This document shows positions 17,706 through 26,141 of a stretch of 64,000 nt of DNA, one piece after another. A program made the translations under genes and the position numbers. Source of the DNA: Leptolinea sp. HRD-7 (GTDB lineage: Bacteria; Chloroflexota; Anaerolineae; Anaerolineales; Anaerolineaceae). Every line of letters begins with the position of its first letter. Within the stretch, counting starts at the first letter, position 1. The notes beneath the pieces are model-generated. The model made no database searches. It was not told the origin of the DNA and was given only the letters and a program-made list of their open reading frames with translations. The stretch is from the NCBI GenBank assembly GCA_024363285.1, contig AP024710.1, forward strand, positions 2,450,001 to 2,514,000, read 5' to 3'.

Positions 17706-18725
17706 TTACGCTTTATACCGTTCCTTGATCGCCGGGATCAAGTATTCCTTGAAAGCCCGGTCTAAATCATATTCCGGTTTCCATTTCCAATCGTGCCGGG
17801 CGGCGCTGTCATCCACATCCTGCGGCCATGAGTCGACGATGCCCTGCCGGGCCAGATGGGGCTTGAAGTCAATCTTCGCGTTCGGGAAATGTTCCAGAAC
17901 GATATGCTGAAATTCTTCTGCCGTCAGGCTGAAACTGGTGATGTTGTATACCAGTTTGGTCAATGCTTCACGCGGGGCGGCTTCCAGTTCCAACAATGAA
18001 CGTACGGCGTCCGGCATCATCATGAAGGGCAGGCGGGTATCTTTGCGTACAAAACAGTTGTACTCTTCGCCGCGGGCGGCATGGTGTACCATCTCGGGCC
18101 CATAATCGCTGGTACCGCCGGTGGGGGTAGTCACCGCGCTGATCAGTCCGGGGAAGCGCAGGCAGCGGAAGTCAATATTGTTGCGCGGTTTATCCGCCGC
18201 CAGTTGACGGTAATGCCGGGTGTAGTACCGCCCGAGATGTTCGCAATACAGTTTGTTGCAGCCGTACATGGTGAAGGGTTCCAGGAACTGTTCTTCCCTG
18301 ACCTTTTCAACCTGGTTTTTCAAATCCAGAGAGGGAATGCCGTACGCGGCGATGGAAGAAGGGTACAGGAACTTGACCGTCTTCCCCTGCCAGGCGGCCT
18401 GTTCAACCGCCAGCCGCAGCAGGTTCAGCGTTCCCTCCACGTTGACGCGGTGGGCGGTCTCGGGGTTGTATTCCGCCTTGGTCGACAATATGGAGGCCAG
18501 ATGGTAAATTGTGCGGATCTCATATTCCGCCACGAGCCGGCCGAGCAGCATGTTATCGAGGATGTCACCCTGAATAAAAGGGTGACAGTATTGACGTAAT
18601 GATTCATCAATGGGTGACACATCCAATGCTACGATCTGTACGTCACCGCGCTGGCCCAGATGGCTGATCAGCCCGTGCCCAATTTCTCCGTTCGCCCCCG
18701 TGATCAAGACAACTTCTTTACGCAT
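17706..18725 (-). CDS. L-threonine 3-dehydrogenase-like, short-chain (epimerase-fold) type
   Basis: A 339-residue NAD-dependent epimerase/dehydratase-fold enzyme. The Rossmann motif TGANGEIG is near residue 8. The catalytic serines (YPSSIAAYG) and YxxxK (MYGCNKLYCE) are present. The C-terminal parts FRCLRFPGLIS, GGTSDY, MMPDAVRSLLELE, YNITSFSLTAEEF and DSWPQDVDDSAARHDW match the SDR-type threonine dehydrogenase, which oxidises threonine to 2-amino-3-oxobutyrate. No kbl gene (2-amino-3-ketobutyrate CoA ligase) is adjacent. An AGGAG ribosome site is present. A general sugar-nucleotide epimerase is the less likely alternative. Confidence 0.8.
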   Translation of the reverse strand: MRKEVVLITGANGEIGHGLISHLGQRGDVQIVALDVSPIDESLRQYCHPFIQGDILDNMLLGRLVAEYEIRTIYHLASILSTKAEYNPETAHRVNVEGTLNLLRLAVEQAAWQGKTVKFLYPSSIAAYGIPSLDLKNQVEKVREEQFLEPFTMYGCNKLYCEHLGRYYTRHYRQLAADKPRNNIDFRCLRFPGLISAVTTPTGGTSDYGPEMVHHAARGEEYNCFVRKDTRLPFMMMPDAVRSLLELEAAPREALTKLVYNITSFSLTAEEFQHIVLEHFPNAKIDFKPHLARQGIVDSWPQDVDDSAARHDWKWKPEYDLDRAFKEYLIPAIKERYKA

Positions 18726-18820
18726 AGTCTGCTCCTGTTAAGCGGTCAGATTAACGGAACTACCGGTGCAAGTCATCTTTAATCATTGTAGCAGGATATA
18801 CATTCGGCACAAATGGCTTA

Positions 18821-19204
18821 TCATGAAATGATTTCTTTTGACCGCAAGAAATCTAAAACACAGTCTCGTACTTCCTGAGGTGAAAGGTCATCGGTGAAAA
18901 TATAGCAATCCGCGTGACTTCTGGCGTGGGCCAGCCTCCTGTGCTGCTCATGGTATTCATCCACAGTCCAGTTCAACCTGCGCCGCCGGCAGGTGACCTC
19001 GTACGATGCGTCAAGAAAAATCAAAAAATCAGGATTGGTAAGCCTCTGCCACATGGCCGGCACGTATGAATGCTCCTGGGCGATATGGCGGAATCGGACA
19101 TTTTCCAGATTAAAGCCTTCGATCAGGGTGGATTTCCCCGAAGCACAGGGACCGACTATACCGATCAACCAGGTTTTCTGCTTTGTCAATGTCTTTTCTG
19201 TCAT
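18821..19204 (-). CDS. Small P-loop NTPase/kinase-like protein, unassigned
   Basis: A 127-residue protein with Walker A GPCASGKST near residue 18 and a later FLDASYEVTCRRRRLNW stretch. That stretch resembles the NMP-binding/LID region of nucleoside or dephospho-CoA kinases. It is much shorter than typical kinases of this fold. The ATG at 19204 lies only 8 bases after the terminator hairpin of the upstream phosphatase gene and has no ribosome site, so translation initiation is odd. No partner gene gives a function. Confidence 0.65.
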   Translation of the reverse strand: MTEKTLTKQKTWLIGIVGPCASGKSTLIEGFNLENVRFRHIAQEHSYVPAMWQRLTNPDFLIFLDASYEVTCRRRRLNWTVDEYHEQHRRLAHARSHADCYIFTDDLSPQEVRDCVLDFLRSKEIIS

Positions 19205-19212
19205 GAAAAATG

Positions 19213-19241
19213 AAAACCCGCCGTTATTAGAGGCGGGTTTT
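19213..19241 (-). terminator. Terminator after SpoIIE-type phosphatase
   Basis: AAAACCCGCC pairs with GGCGGGTTTT around a 9-base loop, 5 bases after the phosphatase stop. On the minus strand it is followed by TTTTCATTTTTC. Confidence 0.75.
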
Positions 19242-19246
19242 ATCCA

Positions 19247-20011
19247 TCAATTCAGGTTACGCTCATCATCTGGTGAATAAACACCGCGTGTATGCATTGA
19301 ATTTGTTGCTCTAAAAGGCAAGCGGACGGTCATGCGGCGAATAGGGTCTGATTCCTGGGCGAGTACTTTAAGTACTACGATACTCATATCATCATTAGGA
19401 CGTCCCTGATCAAGTTGAATAGCCTGAGTTAAAAGGTTATCCGCGATCATCTGGGCGGGTGGGTCCTGGTCTTCGATAAGGCTGTTCAGCATGGTACAGA
19501 TGTCGAGTTGCTGTCCATACCGGTCGCCGGCATAGAAGACGCCGTCTGTATACATTACCACCGTTATGCCGGCTTCAAGGGGGATCTCAGTAATGGCCGG
19601 GCGGATATTTCGTGAGGTTCCGATCGGTTTGCTATTGGAGCTAAGGCAGTCCACCTTGTCGTGCGTGGCTATGAAGACCGGGGTTGGATTGTTCCGCGCA
19701 ATGACCAGAGTTCCGGTCTGTAGATCAGCCGAAAGGATATTCAGACAGGCAGTCACTTTGCCATTGCGTTCGGTAAACAGGTGGTCTGAGGCTGCGCGAG
19801 CGGCGGCGCCGTCACGCACACCTTCAGCCAGCAAACCGATTACCTTTCGAACAACCATGGACGAAATGGCTTTCGCGCCCCGTCCGGAAGATTGCCCATC
19901 AGCCAAAACAACAGAAACACCACCATTCGGACGTTCCACAACTTCAAGGGTATCACCGGATTCAGAGATGGCGTATTTATTCGTCTTGGCAACGGCAACA
20001 TTAATTTCCAT
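19247..20011 (-). CDS. SpoIIE-type (PP2C-like) Ser/Thr phosphatase
   Basis: A 254-residue stand-alone PP2C-fold phosphatase of the SpoIIE/RsbU/RsbX type. Metal-binding segments are seen in VVLADGQSSGRGAKAIS (Asp-Gly), VVMYTDGVFYAGDRYG (Asp-Gly) and RPNDDMSIVVLKV (Asp-Asp), in the expected order. There is no sensor domain and no membrane helix. The length is closer to RsbX than RsbU. Such enzymes dephosphorylate anti-anti-sigma factors; no STAS or anti-sigma gene lies nearby, so the target is unknown. It ends in its own terminator. Confidence 0.8.
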   Translation of the reverse strand: MEINVAVAKTNKYAISESGDTLEVVERPNGGVSVVLADGQSSGRGAKAISSMVVRKVIGLLAEGVRDGAAARAASDHLFTERNGKVTACLNILSADLQTGTLVIARNNPTPVFIATHDKVDCLSSNSKPIGTSRNIRPAITEIPLEAGITVVMYTDGVFYAGDRYGQQLDICTMLNSLIEDQDPPAQMIADNLLTQAIQLDQGRPNDDMSIVVLKVLAQESDPIRRMTVRLPFRATNSMHTRGVYSPDDERNLN

Positions 20012-20058
20012 TGTTTAGATTCTAATACAAACTGCCGCACTTCGAAAGAGAGAAGTTG

Positions 20059-20709
20059 TTATACAGGTTGTCCAATGATAATCAGCAGGCGCGCGTTACC
20101 ACCGGAAATACATTCCACGCGTGCTAAAAAACCAGCGTCTCGAAAATGGTTCTGAAGGGATTCTTGCAGAGATTCTGGCAGATATCCAAATCCTAACATC
20201 CCGGAAAAGAACCGGATAATGCGCTCATGAAAGGAATTTCCGGTTACTTCTGCTGTCAAAAGAATGATCAAATTTCCGCCGGGTTTCAGAACTCGGCGTA
20301 TCTCGTTCAGTGTGGATTGTTCAAAGATATAGGGTGCAGGAAAGGTGGCTGTCACATGGTGAAAATATCCGGTTTCAAAAGGAATTGCCTGGCCAATGCC
20401 CCTTACAAGGCGAGAATTGCCAGCCGGCAGTCGATTTCTCGCGTAGTACAGCATCTGGGAGCTCTCATCCAGTCCTACGGCTGGAACGCCTTTGTTACCG
20501 GCAAATTCTAATAGCACACCTTTACCGCACCCCATGTCGAGTACAGGGCCTTCTAATGCCTGTTCAGCGGCTGCTCGTATCCAATCGTTCCATTTTCCTG
20601 CTGAGACCAGCCAGGCGGCAAAATCATACATCCATGACAGGTTGTGATAAAGAAGATTGAAACCCCATAATACAAGTCGAACCCACAGAGATTTTAGATT
20701 TTTCTGCAT
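20059..20709 (-). CDS. Class I SAM-dependent methyltransferase
   Basis: About 216 residues with the Rossmann-type SAM site VLDMGCGKGVLLEFA (motif I), the acidic end of strand 2 (AVGLDESSQML), an AIPFETGYFHHVTATF segment and a RRVLKPGGNLIILL post-motif. Substrates range widely in this Methyltransf_11 group. The ATG at 20709 is only 6 bases beyond a TATAAT (20716-20721, minus strand), so the mRNA may be leaderless; a farther start at 20772 would span the promoter. It diverges from metF. Confidence 0.8.
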   Translation of the reverse strand: MQKNLKSLWVRLVLWGFNLLYHNLSWMYDFAAWLVSAGKWNDWIRAAAEQALEGPVLDMGCGKGVLLEFAGNKGVPAVGLDESSQMLYYARNRLPAGNSRLVRGIGQAIPFETGYFHHVTATFPAPYIFEQSTLNEIRRVLKPGGNLIILLTAEVTGNSFHERIIRFFSGMLGFGYLPESLQESLQNHFRDAGFLARVECISGGNARLLIIIGQPV

Positions 20710-20765
20710 GGCATGATTATACAGTTTCCGAATATGGCCTGATCGGAAAAATATTTCGGATTCCG

Positions 20766-20795
20766 ATGTCAAGAAGCTGATTGTTAGAATATAAT
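20766..20795 (+). promoter_or_regulatory. Sigma-70-type promoter for metV-metF
   Basis: ATGTCA (20766-20771, four of six consensus matches) is followed by an 18-base spacer and a perfect TATAAT (20790-20795), about 45 bases before the metF ATG. It lies between divergent genes. Confidence 0.6.
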
Positions 20796-20840
20796 TCGGC
20801 AGATATTTTTTTGTCCGTACTTAATTTGAAAGAGGTTTTC

Positions 20841-22274
20841 ATGCCTGGTCTTACTCCCGGCCGCCGCTGGCAGCCTGCCTATTATGCCTTTCACAATGAC
20901 ACGTTACCCAAAAAAGCTCTGGCTACCCTTGAACGATTAACGAAAAGCCCGTTTTTCGGGTGCCGCATGTGCGGCAACTGCCTGTTACAAGAGACAGCTT
21001 TCATATGCCCGATGGAATGTCCCAAAGGGCTGCGCAATGGCCCTTGCGGTGGTTCAACCCCCGAACACTGTTATGTGGATGAAACCCGTCCATGCATCTG
21101 GTATAAGATCTACGAAAGATCTGAAAAATTGGGGACAACCGAGAAACTACTGGAAGTTCTTCCACCGCTCGATTGGGAAAAGGTAGGAACAGAACAATGG
21201 TGGGACCTGGCTTGCATGTGGAAGAAAAAAGGCGGCCTGAAGAAAACTCTCAAAGCTCTTGCTTCACGTGATCGAATGGCCATATTTGACCAATTCATGA
21301 AAGAATACCGCCAGCCGGATTGGTGGCAGGGTGATGACCAGCCGCATCCGGCACCGGCTCATGAACCGGTTTCCAAACTGGAAGAAAAACTGGTCAGTGG
21401 AACGTTTGTGATCACAGCGGAAGTTGCGCCACCCATTGGCGCTTCTGGCGATGATTTAATTAAAAAAGTCACAATGTTGAAAGAGTATGTGGACGCGGTA
21501 AATTTCACTGATAACCCTTCTGCCACACCTCGAATGTCATCGCTCGCATCCTGCACGCTGTGTTTGCAGGCAGGTGTAGAACCCGTGTTGCAAATTGCCG
21601 CGCGAGATACGAACCGTATGGGTGTTCAGGCGACCGTCCTGGGTGCGAACGCTCTGGGTATTCGGAATATGTTATGCCTATCCGGTGACCATCCGCATCT
21701 GGGACCCGCGCCTCATGGGCGTATGGATATCTGGGATCTGGATTCCATCCAATTGATCTGGCTGCTTCGACGCATGCGCGATGAAGGTAAGTTCCTTGAC
21801 CAGCGGGATATTAAACCGGCGCCGCAAATATTTATCGGTGCTGCAAGTTCCCCCAATGCCTCTCGTCCAACGTTCCAGATCATTCGGGAGACGAAAAAGA
21901 CCAATGCTGGAGCTCAATTCTTCCAGACCAACCTGATTTACGATGTTGACAAGTTCAAAGACTATATGGAGATGCTGGATAAAGCCGGCATCCTGAGCCG
22001 TGCGTATATTCTGGCCGGTGTGGCTCCCATCCGAAGCGCAAAAGCAGCTATGATGATGAATAAAGTCCCAGGGGTAAAAATTCCGCAGGCGATTATCGAC
22101 CGGATGGAAAAATCTGCAGACGCAAAGGAAGAAGGCGTTCAGATTGCGTTGGAGATCATTGAGGGAATCAAAAATCTTCCGATCAATGGCATCCACTTTA
22201 TGGCCGTTGGATGGGAAAGTATTGTGCCGCGGTTGGTCACAGAAAGTGGATTGCAGGAGAAGCGGTCAAAATAA
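20841..22274 (+). CDS. metF: MetV-MetF fusion, methylenetetrahydrofolate reductase
   Basis: A 477-residue fusion. Residues about 25-95 form a Cys-rich MetV-like (MTHFR C-terminal, PF12225) domain with Cys at 41, 44, 47, 56, 60, 69, 77 and 85, likely carrying Fe-S or zinc. Residues about 180-465 are a MetF TIM barrel with VITAEVAPPIG (catalytic Glu region), FTDNPSATPRMS and MLCLSGDHP. It reduces 5,10-methylene-THF to methyl-THF for methionine synthesis or the Wood-Ljungdahl methyl branch. The ATG at 20841 has AAAGAGG 5 bases upstream. In acetogens metV and metF are usually separate genes. Confidence 0.9.
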   Translation: MPGLTPGRRWQPAYYAFHNDTLPKKALATLERLTKSPFFGCRMCGNCLLQETAFICPMECPKGLRNGPCGGSTPEHCYVDETRPCIWYKIYERSEKLGTTEKLLEVLPPLDWEKVGTEQWWDLACMWKKKGGLKKTLKALASRDRMAIFDQFMKEYRQPDWWQGDDQPHPAPAHEPVSKLEEKLVSGTFVITAEVAPPIGASGDDLIKKVTMLKEYVDAVNFTDNPSATPRMSSLASCTLCLQAGVEPVLQIAARDTNRMGVQATVLGANALGIRNMLCLSGDHPHLGPAPHGRMDIWDLDSIQLIWLLRRMRDEGKFLDQRDIKPAPQIFIGAASSPNASRPTFQIIRETKKTNAGAQFFQTNLIYDVDKFKDYMEMLDKAGILSRAYILAGVAPIRSAKAAMMMNKVPGVKIPQAIIDRMEKSADAKEEGVQIALEIIEGIKNLPINGIHFMAVGWESIVPRLVTESGLQEKRSK

Positions 22275-22315
22275 CGATCAAAAAGCAGGTTTATACTACG
22301 GAGATGGTTGTTTCC

Positions 22316-22345
22316 TTGACGAAAATTGAAATCCTCCGGTATAAT
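22316..22345 (+). promoter_or_regulatory. Near-consensus promoter of rpmF
   Basis: TTGACG (22316-22321), an 18-base spacer and TATAAT (22340-22345) lie 50 bases before the rpmF start. This is the best -35/-10 match in the window. Confidence 0.85.
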
Positions 22346-22394
22346 CTCTCTGTTAATTTTGTTAACTTCGAATTGATCAAGCAGGAGCAAGATA

Positions 22395-22592
22395 ATGGGT
22401 CCACTTCCAAAACGGAAACTCTCTAAAGGCCGCCGCGATCGCCGTCGTTCGCAGGATGCTCTCGAGAACTTGAACCTCACCCAGTGTAGCAATTGCGGTG
22501 AGATGCGTCTCCCTCACACCGTATGCCCCAAATGCGGTCATTACAAAGGCCGTGAGGTATTGGCTGTTTCCAAAGACGAGAAATCTAAGTAG
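22395..22592 (+). CDS. rpmF: 50S ribosomal protein L32
   Basis: A 65-residue basic protein with the L32 start MGPLPKRKLSKGRRDRRRS and a zinc ribbon CSNCGEMRLPHTVCPKCGHY (two CxxC pairs). It is therefore the zinc-binding (C+) form of L32. It has a strong promoter and its own terminator, and is not linked here to plsX or yceD as in many bacteria. Confidence 0.97.
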   Translation: MGPLPKRKLSKGRRDRRRSQDALENLNLTQCSNCGEMRLPHTVCPKCGHYKGREVLAVSKDEKSK

Positions 22593-22606
22593 TTTTTGCA
22601 GGGAAT

Positions 22607-22643
22607 AAAACAACCGGACTGTAAAACAGTCCGGTTTTGTTTT
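22607..22643. terminator. Bidirectional terminator between rpmF and hflX
   Basis: ACCGGACTG pairs with CAGTCCGGT around a TAAAA loop, flanked by A-rich and T-rich tracts. It serves rpmF on plus and hflX on minus. Confidence 0.85.
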
Positions 22644-24021
22644 AAATCATTTCTTCCGGGTCAACCAGTCCGCCTGGCTCCACGTCAACATCCGGTTTGG
22701 ATGGATCATACGCAAATGTTTGGAATTGAGCCAGGAGCCTCCCCGGCAGATTACCATGAATGATCACTCCGGAACGATCTTGCTCAAAGCGTTCCACCTG
22801 ACCGAACTCATGGAAGAGGGAGATCAATTGCCCCTGCTGATAGGGTAATTTAACGATCACCGGTTGGAATTGTTCGAACAGAACTTTTTCGATAAGTGCC
22901 GTTAAATCGCTCATCCCGGCCCCTGTTCGGGCAGAGATCAGGGCTGAATTGGGTAGTGACTGCACGGTCTCTTCCCCGTATGCCGCATCCTGCAATTGGT
23001 CCATTTTGTTGAAAACCGTCACAACGGGAATGTGGTCAGCTTTGATGTCTTTTAATGTCTGTTGCACCGATTCCCACTGAGCAAGAGCGTTGGGGTGGGT
23101 GATATCCACTACATGGATAAGCAGGTCTGCCTCTGAGATCTCTTCCAGAGTGGCGCGGAACGCGGCGACAAGCTGGGTAGGGAGCTTTTGGATGAATCCC
23201 ACTGTATCTGTAAGAAGCGCAAGGTGACCACCTGGCAGGTTGACGCGGCGGGTGGTGGGATCAAGAGTGGCAAATAACTGGTTAGCTACATAAACATCGC
23301 TATGTGAGAGCCGGTTGAGTAGAGTAGATTTTCCGGCGTTCGTATAGCCAACAAGAGCGACGATCGGTATCTGAGAGCGTTTACGTTGAGCACGGTAACG
23401 TTCGCGGTGAGCTCGTACTTTTTCCAGTTCATTTTTTAAACGTGAAATTTTTTTGTTTATCTCACGGCGGTCAACTTCCAACTGGGTTTCGCCGGGTCCG
23501 CGCAGACCTACGCCACCCACGCTACCGGTACGTCCACCGCCGCCGCCTGCCTGCCGGGCCAGATGTGTCCACGCGCGGGTGAGGCGAGGTAGGCGGTATT
23601 CGTATTGGGCCAGTTCCACCTGCAGCGCGCCTTCACGCGTCTGGGCATGTTGGGCGAAGATATCCAGGATCAGGGCGGTACGGTCCAGTAATAGGACCTT
23701 GGTGCCAAGTTTTTCTTCCAACTCTCGTTGATGGGTGGGAGCCAGTTCGTTGTCAAAAATAACAACATCGGCAAGGGTTTCCTCCACCAGAGCAACCACT
23801 TCCAGGACTTTACCGGAACCGATAAAGGTGCCTGCGTGAATGTGGTCAATGCGCTGGTAGGTTTGTCCCACAACTTCAAGCCCGGCGGTATCGGCTAAAA
23901 GTGCCAATTCCTCCAGAGAATCTTCCATACTAAGAATACCCGGCTGTCCTTTGATTTCCACAGCAACAAGAAACGCGCGTTGCCGGGGAGGCCGGGTTGG
24001 TTCAGGTTGTTTTTTTGACAT
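22642..24021 (-). CDS. hflX: GTPase HflX, ribosome-splitting factor
   Basis: A 459-residue HflX-type GTPase that rescues or splits stalled ribosomes under stress. The N-terminal HflX domain includes THQRELEEKLG and LLLDRTALILDIFA. A Gly-rich loop (GGGGGRTGSVGGVGLRGPGE) and a coiled coil follow. The G domain has GYTNAGKSTLLNRL (G1), DTVGFIQKLP (G3) and NKMD (G4). The order is canonical. The start lies 3 bases after the aminotransferase stop, so the two share a transcript. Confidence 0.95.
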   Translation of the reverse strand: MSKKQPEPTRPPRQRAFLVAVEIKGQPGILSMEDSLEELALLADTAGLEVVGQTYQRIDHIHAGTFIGSGKVLEVVALVEETLADVVIFDNELAPTHQRELEEKLGTKVLLLDRTALILDIFAQHAQTREGALQVELAQYEYRLPRLTRAWTHLARQAGGGGGRTGSVGGVGLRGPGETQLEVDRREINKKISRLKNELEKVRAHRERYRAQRKRSQIPIVALVGYTNAGKSTLLNRLSHSDVYVANQLFATLDPTTRRVNLPGGHLALLTDTVGFIQKLPTQLVAAFRATLEEISEADLLIHVVDITHPNALAQWESVQQTLKDIKADHIPVVTVFNKMDQLQDAAYGEETVQSLPNSALISARTGAGMSDLTALIEKVLFEQFQPVIVKLPYQQGQLISLFHEFGQVERFEQDRSGVIIHGNLPGRLLAQFQTFAYDPSKPDVDVEPGGLVDPEEMI

Positions 24022-24024
24022 ATA

Positions 24025-25203
24025 TTATGCTTTTTTCATCCATGCCCTGACACGGTCAAGGGCTTCTTTGACTTCATTGGTAGCCGTACCCAGTGAGATA
24101 CGGATAAATCCTTCGCCATGTTTGCCATATACAATTCCGGGAGTCATGCTGACACCGGTTTCTTCCAAAAGTTTTGAACAGAACGAAGCGGAATCGCTGA
24201 TACCTTGAGGTAAATGAGCCCAAACATAGATAGCCGCTTCCGGAGCCTCGACATCAAAACCGCATTCAGCCAGACCCTTAACCACAATATCACGGCGTTC
24301 CAGATAGATATCGTTGCGGTCCTGTATCCATTCCTGATCGGATGTTAACGCGTGTATGCCTGCCGCGAGAATTGGATTGAATTGGGAACTATCCATCTGA
24401 CTTTTGTAAATACTCAGATATCTTATGACCTCTGAATTACCAACGGCCATACCTACACGCCACCCGGCCATGTTATATGTTTTTGAGAGTGAGTTGAATT
24501 CCACAGCGACGTCTTTCGCGCCGTCAACTTCCAGAATGGATGGGGCAACATACCCACCAAAGCAAATATCGGTATATGGTGCGTCGTGCGCGATCAAAAT
24601 CTGATGGTCGTGGGCGAAGCGCACGGCTTTCTCAAAGAAGGATAACGGAGCTACAGCGCCGGTGGGATTATTCGGATAATTGAGCCAGAGAATTTTTGCT
24701 TTTTCCAGAATGTCATCTGGAATGGCTGCCAGATCCGGAAGAAAATGATTCTTTGCCAGAAGTGGAACATCATAGAGTTCAGCACCGGCAATCTTTCCGC
24801 CCTCTCGATACGCCGGATAACCTGGATCAGGCACTAGAGAGATATCACCTGGATTCAATATGACCTGGCTTAAGTTAAAAATACCTTCTTTAGAACCCAC
24901 TAACGCGAGGATCTCTTTAGAAGGATCAAGGGTTACATTAAAACGCTTGAGGTAATAGTCCGCGCAGGCTTGCTTGAATTGTGGTGTTCCGCCTATGGCA
25001 GAATACCCGTGCTGGTGAGGATCTCGTGAGGCTTTGACCATCACGTCGATGATCTCGTCGGTGGGGGGAAGATCGGGAGAGCCCATATCCAGACGAATGA
25101 TGGAAACACCCTTTTTCTTTAGTTCATTGATCTTTTGATTCAAAGTGGCGAAAAAATAAGGTTTGAATCCGGCAATTCGGTGGGCGGGTTGGATATAATT
25201 CAT
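24025..25203 (-). CDS. Class I aminotransferase, LL-diaminopimelate aminotransferase-like
   Basis: A 392-residue fold-type I PLP enzyme. Visible signatures are PDPGYPAY, LNYPNNPTGA (Asn of the PLP site), HDAPYTDICF (Asp/Tyr) and SLSKTYNMAGWRVG (PLP-lysine). Overall pattern and length best match the DapL/YugH-like group. DapL would make LL-diaminopimelate directly from tetrahydrodipicolinate in lysine and peptidoglycan synthesis, but no dap gene is adjacent. An alanine- or glutamate-type transaminase is possible. It is the first gene of a pair with hflX. Confidence 0.8.
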   Translation of the reverse strand: MNYIQPAHRIAGFKPYFFATLNQKINELKKKGVSIIRLDMGSPDLPPTDEIIDVMVKASRDPHQHGYSAIGGTPQFKQACADYYLKRFNVTLDPSKEILALVGSKEGIFNLSQVILNPGDISLVPDPGYPAYREGGKIAGAELYDVPLLAKNHFLPDLAAIPDDILEKAKILWLNYPNNPTGAVAPLSFFEKAVRFAHDHQILIAHDAPYTDICFGGYVAPSILEVDGAKDVAVEFNSLSKTYNMAGWRVGMAVGNSEVIRYLSIYKSQMDSSQFNPILAAGIHALTSDQEWIQDRNDIYLERRDIVVKGLAECGFDVEAPEAAIYVWAHLPQGISDSASFCSKLLEETGVSMTPGIVYGKHGEGFIRISLGTATNEVKEALDRVRAWMKKA

Positions 25204-25276
25204 TAGAAACCTTCAATAGTATTTTATAAGTTGTTAGGTTAATTTTACCCTGTTGCCAGCAGAATAGGAGCATCAC

Positions 25277-26128
25277 TTGACCTGGAATTTGCACGGAACA
25301 CATGCGCAGGAAGGCGACCTTGTCGAACTGGTCGGCTTGAACCATAAGCATTTCATAATTCTTTTGAAAACCGGTGGTGAATTGCATACCCATCGCGGGA
25401 TTATTCACCATGACGACCTGATTGGAACCGCCTGGGGAAGTCAGGTGCATTCCCACTCCGGAAGCCCGTTCTTTATGCTGCAACCGGCATTTAATGATTT
25501 ATTGAGATCAGTTCCTCGAAAAACTCAAATTATGTACCCGAAGGAAATTGGATACATTCTTGTAGCGCTGGGGATCGGCCCGGGCCAGTTTGTGATCGAG
25601 GCTGGCACCGGTTCCGGCGCCTTGACTACCGCACTGGCGTACGCGGTGGGGAAAGAAGGCAAAGTAATCAGCTACGAAGCCAGACCTGAAATGCAAGATG
25701 TGGCCAGAAAAAATCTAGAACGTTTTGGACTGGCTGAACGGGTAGAGTTTAAGATCCGTAATATTGGTGATGGATTTGAGGAGACCGGTGTGGATGCCCT
25801 GTTCCTGGATGTGGCCAATGCATATGATTATATGCACCAGGTTCGCCAGGCTCTCAAACCGGGTGGATTTTTCGGTAGTATCCTGCCTACAACCAATCAA
25901 GTCTCCAAACTTTTATACGCCCTGCGTCGTGAAGATTTCGCATTCACAGAGGTATTGGAGATAATGATGCGATTCTACAAACCGGAACCAGACAAATTGC
26001 GACCGACAGACCGCATGATCGCCCATACAGGTTTTTTGATCTTTGCCCGGCCTGTTATTATCGATCATAGTCAGGATGATACTTCCGCCATTTTGGAAGA
26101 GGGCTGGGAAGCCGACGACATTTCTTAA
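25277..26128 (+). CDS. trmI: tRNA (adenine-58-N1)-methyltransferase
   Basis: A 283-residue TrmI-type enzyme that methylates A58 in the T-loop of tRNAs. The N-terminal small beta domain (GDLVELVGLN...ELHTHRGIIHHDDLIG) is followed by YPKEIGYILVALGIGPGQFV and SAM motif I EAGTGSGALTTALA. ALFLDVANAYDYM lies in the catalytic region. The start is TTG at 25277, with AGGAG 7 bases upstream and no better ATG. The next gene begins 13 bases after the stop. Confidence 0.92.
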   Translation: MTWNLHGTHAQEGDLVELVGLNHKHFIILLKTGGELHTHRGIIHHDDLIGTAWGSQVHSHSGSPFFMLQPAFNDLLRSVPRKTQIMYPKEIGYILVALGIGPGQFVIEAGTGSGALTTALAYAVGKEGKVISYEARPEMQDVARKNLERFGLAERVEFKIRNIGDGFEETGVDALFLDVANAYDYMHQVRQALKPGGFFGSILPTTNQVSKLLYALRREDFAFTEVLEIMMRFYKPEPDKLRPTDRMIAHTGFLIFARPVIIDHSQDDTSAILEEGWEADDIS

Positions 26129-26141
26129 TCAAGGAGAGACT

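Noticed and set aside
18081-18599. 172-codon frame antisense to the threonine dehydrogenase-like gene
   Set aside because: No domain; the minus-strand enzyme accounts for the codon pattern.
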